DNA of 64,000 bases from JBHHUI01 sp965248775 (GCA_965248775.1 OZ252150.1:5146001-5210000), one strand, 5' to 3'; positions 7,958 through 15,517 are shown, counted from the first letter of the stretch. Program-made: numbers and translations. Notes: generated by a model from the sequence alone, not told the origin.

Positions 7958-8472
7958 CTGCTTTTGTCGTTTTTTTTATGCTCGTAGTGTCGATCGGGGC
8001 TAGATAACCAGTATTTGGCTCGTTTCCAGCGGATCCCGAGACCTTTGAGTGTTTGTCTGACCGCTTCACCACTGACTTGTTTTTCAGTCAACCCTTCTGC
8101 AAAACTAACTTCTGCCAGCAAGGCGGTTGTCCACAAACTGCTTGGTTTGTCAAAGTCGCGCGGACTACGGTGAATTAGCTCCAGCAACTTTTTTGCGTTC
8201 TCTTGCGAAAATGCGCGCTGGATAGTGTGCGGTCGCCGCGACCCCTTTTTGAGTACAGCGATCCCTTTTTTGTTGAAGGCCTTGATCACTAGGCGCACGG
8301 TTTCACGATGATAGCCCACTCTTTGCGCTATCTTGTCAATCGACACCCCCTCGGCACTGAAAAAGATCATCTGGCTTCTGCGTAACACAAAACTGTCTTG
8401 CGAACGCAACCCAACCTCAATTTCTTCACGCTCATCTTCCTCTAGTTCTCGTACATATAGCTTCGCTCTCAT
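7954..8472 (-). CDS. IS630-type transposase, N-terminal HTH frame
   Basis: This 172-codon frame carries the DNA-binding part: an HTH around GVSIDKIAQRVGYHRETVRLVI, and a second helical segment typical of IS630 orfA. It ends shortly after an A8 tract where ribosomes can slip into the catalytic frame. It looks intact. Confidence 0.85.
   Translation of the reverse strand: MRAKLYVRELEEDEREEIEVGLRSQDSFVLRRSQMIFFSAEGVSIDKIAQRVGYHRETVRLVIKAFNKKGIAVLKKGSRRPHTIQRAFSQENAKKLLELIHRSPRDFDKPSSLWTTALLAEVSFAEGLTEKQVSGEAVRQTLKGLGIRWKRAKYWLSSPDRHYEHKKNDKSS
7970..7977 (-). promoter_or_regulatory. A8 slippery tract for transposase frameshift
   Basis: Eight A residues on the minus strand, read as CAT AAA AAA AAC in frame 0. 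A -1 slip (or polymerase slippage) gives AAA AAA CGA CAA and joins the HTH and DDE frames. Such fusion by slippage is known for several IS630 members. Confidence 0.6.
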
Positions 8473-8517
8473 CGTTGCTTTTATACCACGTTTGCAAGTA
8501 TCTTGTTTTGAAATGCA

Positions 8518-8763
8518 CTAGCGATCCCCGTTCTCAGTGTCAGGGGTAAAGGTGTAGACGTAGATATCCCCGGGCGGCGAACTGAACAGGTCGCATAGGC
8601 GCGCTAGTTCTTCTGCCGTTCGTGGAATCCGACGACCCAGCTTTACATCGGTCGCCGTTGCAGGGCTAATATGTAGCGCCTCTGCAAGGTCGCCACGACT
8701 AATGCCTTTCTCTGTCATGAGCAGGGGGATCATCACGCGGATAATCCCGGCCATAATCTGCAT
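8518..8763 (-). CDS. Small helix-turn-helix protein, putative repressor 2
   Basis: An 81-residue XRE/Cro-like protein. The HTH is GISRGDLAEALHISPATATD, followed by KLGRRIP and a helix LARLCDLF; the acidic tail may be a dimer or effector region. The start at ATG 8763 is chosen for the AGGAGAG 3 bases upstream. It is read from a strong promoter (8801-8828) that is divergent from the promoter of the early-type operon. Its TAG stop is formed with the TA duplicated by the IS630 and is unchanged by the insertion, so the product stays intact. Confidence 0.75.
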   Translation of the reverse strand: MQIMAGIIRVMIPLLMTEKGISRGDLAEALHISPATATDVKLGRRIPRTAEELARLCDLFSSPPGDIYVYTFTPDTENGDR

Positions 8764-8800
8764 TGCTCTCCTTTCGTTGGTCAATTAAAAGACTGCCCCG

Positions 8801-8828
8801 ATTATACACAAGTTTATTCGTATGTCAA
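8801..8828 (-). promoter_or_regulatory. Promoter of HTH gene 2
   Basis: Minus strand: TTGACA (8823-8828), a 16-bp spacer TACGAATAAACTTGTG, then TATAAT (8801-8806). It matches the divergent plus-strand promoter at 23 of 28 positions, including the GTG before TATAAT. Confidence 0.8.
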
Positions 8829-8874
8829 ATATCTGAAACAAAAGAATAACATGAGTAATATATATATAAAATAA

Positions 8875-8902
8875 TTGACATATGGATAAAAACGTGTATA
8901 AT
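8875..8902 (+). promoter_or_regulatory. Divergent promoter of the early-type operon
   Basis: TTGACA (8875-8880), a 16-bp spacer TATGGATAAAAACGTG, then TATAAT (8897-8902). The next gene starts at 8931 with AGGGAG upstream. The spacer is a variant of the one in the opposing promoter, which suggests one regulator binds both with different affinity. Confidence 0.8.
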
Positions 8903-8930
8903 GAAGAGCATAGTAAACAGGGAGCAGAAA

Positions 8931-9176
8931 ATGACTTTCACGAAATGGCTCGACACCTTCGTAAGCGAAAAAGAACTCAACACCGACAGGGTTTTTGAAG
9001 TTGAAGGCTCTGACTGGGGCACGAATTACATCCCCTGCGCAGTCGTAATCGAACACATGAAGATCGCATCCCCGCAGGAACAATCAGAAATCAAAAACAT
9101 GATCGTCAAGATAGATTTTGCAAATGGCGACGTGATGCACTTCTTCGAGCATCTGGCCGGGGCGCTGGCAGTATAG
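8931..9176 (+). CDS. Small conserved-type protein, first gene of the element's operon
   Basis: An 81-residue protein starting MTFTKWLDTFVSEK and ending FANGDVMHFFEHLAGALAV. It has no transmembrane segment or catalytic motif. It resembles small accessory proteins of phages and plasmids whose core is NMIVKIDFANGDVMHFFEHL. The function is unknown. ATG 8931 is used because the earlier in-frame ATG at 8901 overlaps the -10 box and AGGGAG lies 6 bases before 8931. As the first gene after the switch it is likely expressed early. Confidence 0.7.
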   Translation: MTFTKWLDTFVSEKELNTDRVFEVEGSDWGTNYIPCAVVIEHMKIASPQEQSEIKNMIVKIDFANGDVMHFFEHLAGALAV

Positions 9177-9210
9177 GCCGACCAAACCAAAACCGAAACG
9201 AGATGTCACA

Positions 9211-9465
9211 ATGATCTGCCGAACTTGCAAAACCTACTACACAAAACACGCGATGGTTTGCCCCCGATGCCATCGCGGCAACGGCCTCGCCCGCACCGTC
9301 GCGCTTGCTCGCACGGTACAGGTGCCGGGCGATACGGTAACTCTAGACGGCGAAATGTTTTTTGTACTCGACACGAAACGCGCGCCTACGGGTGAGCCGG
9401 TCGCACTTGTGGAGCCTGTAGACGGCGGCGAGTCCGAATGGGTGTTCGCCGACGATTGGAAGTAG
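9211..9465 (+). CDS. Small zinc-ribbon protein
   Basis: An 84-residue protein with an N-terminal zinc ribbon, Cys3-x2-Cys6 and Cys17-x2-Cys20 (ICRTC and CPRCH). A beta-rich C-terminal half ends in an acidic stretch. It is probably a DNA-, RNA- or protein-binding accessory factor of the element. No named family was recognised. Confidence 0.65.
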   Translation: MICRTCKTYYTKHAMVCPRCHRGNGLARTVALARTVQVPGDTVTLDGEMFFVLDTKRAPTGEPVALVEPVDGGESEWVFADDWK

Positions 9466-9474
9466 TAGATTGAA

Positions 9475-10482
9475 ATGAGCGAAAACAACGGACAAAAGGA
9501 AACGAGTATCGCGCACTGGGGCAGTCGCAACGAAGTACGCGAGATTGTCCAGCGCATCAACGCCATGCGCATGAGCCTACCGGGTGGACAGCGCCTTGAT
9601 GACACAGCGATCCGAACACTCGCGCAGGCATCGGTAGCCCACGGCCTGAACCCACTCAACGGCGAAATCTGGATCATCCCTGGCAGCGGCCTGATGGTCG
9701 GCATCAAGGGCCTTTGCAAGCACGCCAAGCGCCAGCTACACGAGGGCGGCAAGGCCGGAAATATGTGGACGGAATTCGTAGAGATAACCGACCCGGACAC
9801 GCTCAAGCGCTGGCGCATCACCGGCGACGCGCTGGTATTCGAGTGCCGCTTATACGACACCGAGAGTATCGAGTTGTACGTCAGGACTATTGAGCGCTTC
9901 AAGGATTTGGGGATGCCGTGGGAGACGACAACGGAACTGGTCGGCAGCAGACCATATACGACCGGGATCGGCGTACTCAGGGCGAATGAGAAAACCAAGA
10001 TGGAGCCGGTACAGTGCGCTCGCAATCGCGCGGAGGCCGACGCCATCAAGCGCCGCTTCGATGTTGAGTTTGGGCCGGGCACCCAGGAAGCCGATGAAGA
10101 GCCAGATGCGTATTCGGGCGATTGGGCTGTGGACGGCGAATCGGAATTGGTCGAAGACCCGGAGACCGAAGACCAGCGTACGGCTGAAAGTCCCGCAGAC
10201 CGTGACGCCCAATTCGGGGTGAAAGAATCAGATACCGACCCAGTTCGTTCGGCAATGGACGCGATAATCCCGCCCGCTCCTGAACCGTTCCCGGCCACGC
10301 TGACCGACTTCGCACTGGCCGCGTATGACGCATGGCCGGACGTGTACCCGAACCAAGCGGCTGTCACCCTGGCGCTGAAAAATGCGGGGCATGAAACCTG
10401 GGGCGCTGCTAAAAATAATTGGGAAACGGTCTGGAGCGCGCCTGCGGAATTTGCGGCGAGTCTTCAGGTCTCCGCAGAATAG
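9475..10482 (+). CDS. RecT-like recombination protein (putative)
   Basis: A 335-residue protein. Residues of about 20-200 resemble the core of phage single-strand annealing proteins of the RecT/Bet group: LAQASVAHGLNPLNGEIWII (HGLNP ... GEI) followed by GSGLMVGIKGLCKHAKRQ, the usual 'v-x-G-I-x-G-y' step. A very acidic linker (about 205-255) and a C-terminal helical domain with AAYDAWPDVYPNQ follow. It may anneal strands during replication or integration. The match is by motif layout only; if it is not RecT-like, it is an unassigned phage or plasmid protein. Confidence 0.55.
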   Translation: MSENNGQKETSIAHWGSRNEVREIVQRINAMRMSLPGGQRLDDTAIRTLAQASVAHGLNPLNGEIWIIPGSGLMVGIKGLCKHAKRQLHEGGKAGNMWTEFVEITDPDTLKRWRITGDALVFECRLYDTESIELYVRTIERFKDLGMPWETTTELVGSRPYTTGIGVLRANEKTKMEPVQCARNRAEADAIKRRFDVEFGPGTQEADEEPDAYSGDWAVDGESELVEDPETEDQRTAESPADRDAQFGVKESDTDPVRSAMDAIIPPAPEPFPATLTDFALAAYDAWPDVYPNQAAVTLALKNAGHETWGAAKNNWETVWSAPAEFAASLQVSAE

Positions 10483-10493
10483 GAGCACACAAA

Positions 10494-10841
10494 ATGAGCG
10501 CAGATCAACTTGCACTTGATGCACGTAAAGCCGCCGAAGTCGAAGCATCTGCTTGGCGCGACTATGCCGAAGCGGACGCGAAACATGCACGGGGCGGGTC
10601 GCTGGCCCTTGCCGCCGCTTACGCCGATGGAAAGATAGACGGTAAGAACGCTGAGATTCGCAAATCGCAGGAGGCCGAATATTTCGCCAGCGACGAAAGT
10701 TTACGCGAATTGACAAAGGCAAAGCGCGAAGCTCGCTACCGCGCCGAAGTTGCTAAAGCCGAGCGCATCTATCGGGAGCGACTGTTCAATGTGGCGCTCG
10801 ATACAATCGGGCGCTCACAGGAACCGATCAATGGGCGTTGA
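10494..10841 (+). CDS. Helical, charged small protein
   Basis: A 115-residue protein rich in Ala, Glu, Lys and Arg, predicted to be almost fully helical with coiled-coil potential. It starts at ATG 10494 behind AGGAG. The stop (10839-10841) lies inside the next gene, so the two are coupled. Its place after a RecT-like gene fits an accessory recombination or replication protein. No family was recognised. Confidence 0.6.
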   Translation: MSADQLALDARKAAEVEASAWRDYAEADAKHARGGSLALAAAYADGKIDGKNAEIRKSQEAEYFASDESLRELTKAKREARYRAEVAKAERIYRERLFNVALDTIGRSQEPINGR

Positions 10842-11505
10842 TCTCCCGACGGAGATCGAAGAACTGATATTGCAGGTGCGTGGCGCTGGCGATTTGGAGT
10901 TCTGGACGATTGGTGACATATCGGCAGAGATGGTAGACGAGTTGGCGCAGACTTATGGCAGCAAAACACTGATACGTATCAGTATTGCTGACTTGGCTGG
11001 CCTGTCGCCTTCGACGGTGGCGGAGTACGAAAGCAACGCGCGACATTACCCGCGCGAAGTGCGGTCGCAATATGACAGAGTTTTTACACGTTGGCACTAT
11101 CGAGTTGCGAAGGCGGCAGGCAGTCCGGTGCGCTCGCTGGTGATATTGCGCAGATGGCATAAAAGCATGGACGATTACGGCGGCACAGTTCCGCCCATTC
11201 GAGTGTGCATGGCACAGATGGCCGAACGACGCAGAAAGATCAAACGTGTTGACAAACCTAATCGTGTATCGCGCGCTCTAAGTGCATCGGAGAGCGCGCT
11301 AGACCAAGAGGATCAATCTCCATCCCGCGCCAGCCGCTTACTTCGTATGGCGTTCGCGCTGTTACAGGAGGCGGCGTACCTAATGGAATCGCAACGCCTG
11401 TCGCTCGCGCTCGCTGCGCTGGACGACGCGATCAATCAACTTGAGGGAAGTGAGCATCCCGACCCAGGACATTCGGGACTGGGTGTCAGAGCGGAAGCTG
11501 TCTGA
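10831..11505 (+). CDS. Unknown protein with an HTH-like segment
   Basis: A 224-residue protein that starts in the overlap with the previous gene. The segment SIADLAGLSPSTVAEYESNA (about residues 51-70) has the spacing of a helix-turn-helix. The middle is basic (AERRRKIKRVDKPNRVSR) and the end is helical. It could be a replication-initiation or regulatory protein of the element; this is inference. An ATG at 10750 would lie deep in the previous gene and has no Shine-Dalgarno. Confidence 0.55.
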   Translation: MGVDLPTEIEELILQVRGAGDLEFWTIGDISAEMVDELAQTYGSKTLIRISIADLAGLSPSTVAEYESNARHYPREVRSQYDRVFTRWHYRVAKAAGSPVRSLVILRRWHKSMDDYGGTVPPIRVCMAQMAERRRKIKRVDKPNRVSRALSASESALDQEDQSPSRASRLLRMAFALLQEAAYLMESQRLSLALAALDDAINQLEGSEHPDPGHSGLGVRAEAV

Positions 11506-11512
11506 TTGAGTC

Positions 11513-11749
11513 GTGCTCTGTCCGGTCTGTAGGTCTTTGTCGAAAGTGATTGATTGGGAGCGCGTGACAATACTGCATGTCCCATTGGTACGCCGCAGGC
11601 GTGAGTGCAAATCAGATACCTGTGGCATGCGCTACACAACCCACGAAATACCAGAACGCTATATAAAGCAAGTAGAGAATCAAATCTGCAATGAGAGCCT
11701 AAACGCCCGACGCAATCGCGAGGGCTATGGGCCAGGGCACAGGGAATGA
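11513..11749 (+). CDS. NrdR-like zinc-ribbon protein without ATP-cone
   Basis: A 78-residue protein starting at GTG. It has CPVC near the N-terminus, then RRRRECKSDTCGMRYTTHE. The arrangement CxxC ... RRRREC ... CG-x-RYTT-x-E is that of the zinc ribbon of the ribonucleotide-reductase repressor NrdR, but the ATP-cone that should follow is absent. It may be a stand-alone DNA-binding ribbon, possibly phage-derived. Confidence 0.6.
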   Translation: MLCPVCRSLSKVIDWERVTILHVPLVRRRRECKSDTCGMRYTTHEIPERYIKQVENQICNESLNARRNREGYGPGHRE

Positions 11750-11763
11750 AAGGGGAAATCAGA

Positions 11764-13314
11764 ATGACTACTAAACAGATCGTGGAACTGCCGATTGAGA
11801 AGATCGCACGCAACCCGCAGCAACCGCGCGGAACTGTAACGAAGGCCAGCGTTCGCACGTTGGCGACTAATGTCAAAGACAACGGGATCGAGCAGGCCAT
11901 CAAAGTGCGGCCAGGGACGAACGGAGATTTCCTTTTGATCTTTGGCGAGCGGCGATTGGAGGCGGCGCGAGCTGCGGGCCTTACAACGATCCCCGCAATG
12001 ATCAGCATTCTTGAAGGGGATGCTGAGGCCATAGCTAAAGCTAGCAGGCTTGCGGCGTTGCGCGAAAACATATTGCGTGAGGACTTGACGCCGATGGAAA
12101 CCGGGCGGGCATTTGCGGCGCTGGCCGCTGATGGCTTGACCCCGACAAAGATCGCGGAAGAATTTGGTAATGAGTATCGGCGGGCGATGATTTCTAATCT
12201 CATCACGCTGACCGCATTGCCGCGCAAGGCCCATGACTTGATCGATAGGGAGCAGTTGCCCCAAGCCGTTGCGCGCCTGCTTTTGAATGTGTGCAAGCTG
12301 GATAAGGCTGTTGCGAATCAAGCCATTAAAAACATCGCGGAGAATGCGAAAAAGCCCAGCACTTTTCGCACCCCCAAGTCGATTGTTGAAGCCGCGCTTG
12401 AATCGTCAACAGTGAAGTTATCCAGCTTTGGAGGCCCGCCGATCTTTCCGTACAAGTGGCTGCATGGTGAGACCCGCGAAGCGCCATTGACAACCACCAA
12501 CGCCGATGAATCAACAAGCACAAAAGTTGTAGAAATCCGGGCGTGCTCGAATTGCCCGGTGCATATTCAACATGACCGTGCGACGTATTGCGGCGATCTT
12601 GATTGCTATACGGCAAAGTGTGGCGAGTGGGATCGAGAGTGTGCAAAGACGGCAGCCGGTCGGCTGGGCATTCCTTTGATGGGCGATGGGGAAACAATAA
12701 CGCCGCTTTTCATCACGTTTACAAATGATGAGCGCATTGCTGATACCGTGGCCGCAAAGGAAAGCCACTTGCGGATCAGGCCGGGAGTGCAAGAGGGCAG
12801 GTCAAACATTTACAGCGAGCAGATATTAGGCGCAAAGAATATTCACATCGCGACAATCGATCCCGATGCGCTTGAGATTACGGGCAAGGGTGTGGCGATC
12901 ACGTTGGGGGATGAATCAGAGGAGCAGCGCGCGGCGCGCTTGCAAACTGAATATGAGGAGGCTCGGCGCAATCGTGAGGCCAAAGGCCGCATCTTGAAAT
13001 CAGAAAGCGATTTGCGCTGGTTATTGCACAATGTAGCCAAGACGCTCGGATTGCATTTGAAGGTCAAATTGCCAACCGTGCGATTTATCGCCGCGTATAT
13101 CAACGATAAGACGTGCAAAGAATTGATGCCCAAAGGCTTGTTGAATGGCTGGCGGCAGGAATATGTTGAGGCCATGCCAAAGCGCCCCAACACCGGCCAT
13201 CTAAATGAGTTGATTGCATTGTGCCTGCTGATTGGGGCGTTTGATGATTCACTACCGGACACTTTCTGCGCGGGGCATGTCAAAGGCGACCGGGATGGGC
13301 AGATGCTCATTTAG
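11764..13314 (+). CDS. ParB/RepB-family partition-like protein, C-terminus replaced by IS
   Basis: A 516-residue protein. Residues of about 8-110 form the ParB N-terminal domain with GERR at 61-64 (FGERRLEAARAAG). A KorB-type HTH region follows around 115-165 (LTPTKIAEEFG). Residues of about 255-290 form a cysteine-rich cluster (CSNC, CGDLDC, KCGEWDREC), probably zinc-binding. ATG 11764 is chosen over 11746 for the AGGGG upstream. The last 20 or so codons, from base 13250, are IS4 sequence, so the native C-terminus is lost. It would act in segregation or transcription control of the element. Confidence 0.75.
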   Translation: MTTKQIVELPIEKIARNPQQPRGTVTKASVRTLATNVKDNGIEQAIKVRPGTNGDFLLIFGERRLEAARAAGLTTIPAMISILEGDAEAIAKASRLAALRENILREDLTPMETGRAFAALAADGLTPTKIAEEFGNEYRRAMISNLITLTALPRKAHDLIDREQLPQAVARLLLNVCKLDKAVANQAIKNIAENAKKPSTFRTPKSIVEAALESSTVKLSSFGGPPIFPYKWLHGETREAPLTTTNADESTSTKVVEIRACSNCPVHIQHDRATYCGDLDCYTAKCGEWDRECAKTAAGRLGIPLMGDGETITPLFITFTNDERIADTVAAKESHLRIRPGVQEGRSNIYSEQILGAKNIHIATIDPDALEITGKGVAITLGDESEEQRAARLQTEYEEARRNREAKGRILKSESDLRWLLHNVAKTLGLHLKVKLPTVRFIAAYINDKTCKELMPKGLLNGWRQEYVEAMPKRPNTGHLNELIALCLLIGAFDDSLPDTFCAGHVKGDRDGQMLI

Positions 13315-14436
13315 GAACTGTTCCAGCAGGCGCAAGCCGAGTTGAAATAGGCTCAGATCATAGCGGTCGGTGCGGTGAATGACTTGCACCCAATTATCTC
13401 GTTTGGCGATGACGCCCAAGTAGATGATCCAGATGTAAGCAAGGCAAGCTGCGATCATCAACCGGGCCAGCCGGGCCGGGTCGGCGATATGGCTTTTATG
13501 CAAATTGAAGCCCCGGCTTTTCTGGTCGGAGAAGAAAGTTTCAATACGAAAGCGTTTGTTATACCAGGAACAGGCTTCGGCAACCAGCTCCAGGTTGGTG
13601 ACCAGATAGAGGGGCTCTTTGCAGTCGCGCTGCCACCACGCGATGGCAAGGACGGGCCCATATTCCTGCTGGGTGAAGGCGACATCCGGCACGCCGCGGT
13701 ATGCACCACGGGGCACATCCAGGTCGGCGAAGGCGAACCAGTCGCCCCCTTCACATAGCTGGACATGCTTGGCCGTGCGACAGACGTAGGCCCATTCGTA
13801 GTCATTCAGAGCCGCCTGGAGGTTCGTGCCATCGAATTCACCATCCCCCAGGAAGACGACATCGCTTGCAGGGGGCACCAAAGCGTGTACTTCTGTCAAC
13901 AACTGCACGTGTGTCGCTTCTGAAAAATGTCCCTTGCTCCCTTTGACGGCGACCCACGCCACCGGCAAAGCACGTTGCTTGTAGATGACGCTCACCATCA
14001 GGGTCAGGCAACCGCGGCCCACTTCGCTGCCGTCCATTGCCAACACGAGCGTGCGGTCCTGCGCCAGACCCTGCAATAAGGGTTCAGCGAAGGGTAGAAA
14101 GAAGACTTCGTTATTAATATGCTCATTCTTGACCCAGCGGGCGTACCGTTTGACCCGGCTCTCGGGTTTGTTGCCGTCTGGCACTTTCCTGGCGATCGCC
14201 GGTAGCTGGCTACTCTGGCTGCGGACAATTCCGCTGACCATGGCAGCGAGCGTATCCAAATGGCGAGCCAAGTTGCCCTGCGGTTCTCCTGGGTACAGTT
14301 GCCGCAAGGCGCTCTTTATGGCACGATATGTACGGCGGTTGTCACTCATGGCGATACTCCCCTTGTTCTGTGGTAGAACGGAGAGTGTAGCCGAGAGGCA
14401 ACCGCTAATCAATCACGGATAAAGTGTCCGGTAGTG
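13250..14436 (-). mobile_element. IS4-type insertion sequence
   Basis: A 1187-bp element. The ends carry CACTACCGGACACTTT as a perfect inverted repeat, extending two further complementary bases outward. It holds one intact transposase on the minus strand. No target duplication is visible. It joins the truncated ParB gene to the 3' half of another gene, so flanking DNA was deleted or rearranged. Confidence 0.85.
13252..14349 (-). CDS. IS4-family transposase
   Basis: A 365-residue DDE transposase. Asp is in LVLAMDGSEVGRG, a second Asp in VVFLGDGEFDG, and the IS4 signature Y-x2-R-x3-E-x6-K reads YNKRFRIETFFSDQKSRGF. The start at ATG 14349 (MSDNRRTYRAIK) follows a weak purine-rich site; an upstream extension would run into the terminal repeat. 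The stop TAG lies inside the left terminal repeat. The frame is intact, so the element may still be mobile. Confidence 0.9.
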   Translation of the reverse strand: MSDNRRTYRAIKSALRQLYPGEPQGNLARHLDTLAAMVSGIVRSQSSQLPAIARKVPDGNKPESRVKRYARWVKNEHINNEVFFLPFAEPLLQGLAQDRTLVLAMDGSEVGRGCLTLMVSVIYKQRALPVAWVAVKGSKGHFSEATHVQLLTEVHALVPPASDVVFLGDGEFDGTNLQAALNDYEWAYVCRTAKHVQLCEGGDWFAFADLDVPRGAYRGVPDVAFTQQEYGPVLAIAWWQRDCKEPLYLVTNLELVAEACSWYNKRFRIETFFSDQKSRGFNLHKSHIADPARLARLMIAACLAYIWIIYLGVIAKRDNWVQVIHRTDRYDLSLFQLGLRLLEQFLNEHLPIPVAFDMPRAESVR

Positions 14437-14567
14437 AAATTCGCCAGGGGAAGATTACGGGACGCAAGTGGGGCCGCGACTGGCAAGTAAATCGAGCCAG
14501 TTTGCTGGCTTATGTGGGGAAGATGGAAAATGCGGGGCAGAAACGTGGACCCAAGCCCTCGGATTGA
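14436..14567 (+). pseudogene. 3' half of an excisionase/MerR-type HTH gene cut by the IS4
   Basis: Immediately after the IS4 end the plus strand reads EIRQGKITGRKWGRDWQVNR and on to KRGPKPSD before TGA 14565-14567. This is the wing and tail of an HTH_17/excisionase-like DNA-binding domain (recognition helix end, G-R-x-W-G-R-D-W, then a proline-rich tail). The N-terminal half is not on the other side of the IS, where ParB sequence lies instead. I infer an IS-linked deletion. Confidence 0.65.
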
Positions 14568-14581
14568 CAGATTATGGTATA

Positions 14582-14599
14582 ATATTCTCTAGAGAATAT
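14582..14599. promoter_or_regulatory. 18-bp perfect palindrome ATATTCTCTAGAGAATAT
   Basis: A perfect palindrome 15 bp after the stop of the truncated HTH gene. TATAAT (14578-14583) overlaps its left edge. It may be an operator or protein-binding site for a regulator of the element; no gene directly downstream can be supported before the IS1. Confidence 0.5.
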
Positions 14600-14698
14600 A
14601 ACCTAACAAAGGAACGGGCCGAGCAGGTGTTGGACGCACCGACGCGACCCTAACCCATCCGCCGAAGGAACCGGCGAAGGGGCTGGCCGATCATACCA

Positions 14699-15517
14699 GG
14701 TAGTGGTTACATGGTAACTGATGGGGACCACGCTGTATTGTAGTAATGGAGATACAACTTGAGTACAGCTTCATGGTAAACGTCGGACTTGGAGAAAGAA
14801 AGAGTTTTGCGCACGAAGCGAGCCAGTCTCTGGCGCAAGGTGTTGTTCCAGCGTTCCACGTGAGATGTCTGGCCGCTTTCTTTGCCGACACTTTGGTGAG
14901 TGTCGTTTGGTAAAACCTTCTGGTAAGCGTGCCAGAAGTCGCTGAAGGAGCAACACGCTTTGTAGGATGCTGGGATGGATTTCCATAACGCGCGACAACT
15001 TTTTTCACTGCGGTCGCCAATAAAATAGGCCACCACTTGGCGCGTGCGCCGACACAGCGCGACCCATATCCAACGTTTATCGTTTTTTGTGCGTACAAAT
15101 GACCATAATTCATCCAATTCCAGCACATCATCCGTTTTTACGGTTTCTAAAGTGTCAGCCAGGTTCGGCATAGCGCCGGCCTTCTCCAGAATCCAGCGTG
15201 CTAATGTCTGCCGCGCGATGCCAAAGATGCGCTCAATGCCGCGCATACTGGCTCGCTCTCGATAGGTGCGTAGGACAAATTCTCTGATGAACTCAGGATA
15301 AGAACGGCTTTGCGGTTCCAACATTCCATAAGCGGCGCAATCGAGACAATGAAACTTCTGACCGCCTTTATAGTCTGTACCATTCTTGACAATGTTGAGG
15401 CTCCTGCACTTTGAACACTCATGCGTGATGACACTCTGGATCATTTTGGCGCTCCTCTGTTTGGCAGGCCAACAACTTACTTTTTCCAGACTCATCAGTC
15501 AACATGTAACCACTACC
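14699..15517 (-). mobile_element. IS1-type insertion sequence
   Basis: An 819-bp element whose ends both begin GGTAGTGGTTACATG, with further matches (ACTGATG) inward. It has one transposase frame on the minus strand. I see no clear 8-9 bp target duplication in the flanks. Confidence 0.85.
14707..15444 (-). CDS. IS1-family transposase (single frame)
   Basis: A 245-residue protein. The N-terminal zinc finger is CSKC...CLDC (InsA type), followed by an HTH with RGIERIFGIARQTLARWI and the catalytic part DDVLELDELWSFV with downstream SHVERWNNTLRQRLARFVRK. Classical IS1 needs a frameshift between InsA and InsB; here both parts are in one frame. The start at 15444 is preferred for the GAGGAG upstream. 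The frame appears intact. Confidence 0.9.
   Translation of the reverse strand: MIQSVITHECSKCRSLNIVKNGTDYKGGQKFHCLDCAAYGMLEPQSRSYPEFIREFVLRTYRERASMRGIERIFGIARQTLARWILEKAGAMPNLADTLETVKTDDVLELDELWSFVRTKNDKRWIWVALCRRTRQVVAYFIGDRSEKSCRALWKSIPASYKACCSFSDFWHAYQKVLPNDTHQSVGKESGQTSHVERWNNTLRQRLARFVRKTLSFSKSDVYHEAVLKLYLHYYNTAWSPSVTM

Larger units (their letters stand above)
7350..8518 (-). mobile_element. IS630-type insertion sequence
   Basis: A 1169-bp element with ends beginning GTGCAT on both sides (imperfect terminal repeats), flanked by TA at 7348-7349 and 8519-8520, the target duplication typical of IS630/Tc1. It holds two overlapping transposase frames on the minus strand. The TA used is part of the TAG stop codon of HTH gene 2, and the element restores that TAG. 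Confidence 0.85.

Noticed and set aside
9237..10367. 376-codon minus-strand open frame opposite the RecT-like gene
   Set aside because: Ser/Arg-rich low-information translation, no Shine-Dalgarno, and the plus-strand genes have start signals and motifs.
11436..12296. Minus-strand frame opposite the ParB gene
   Set aside because: It overlaps the conserved ParB N-terminal domain and shows no motif of its own.
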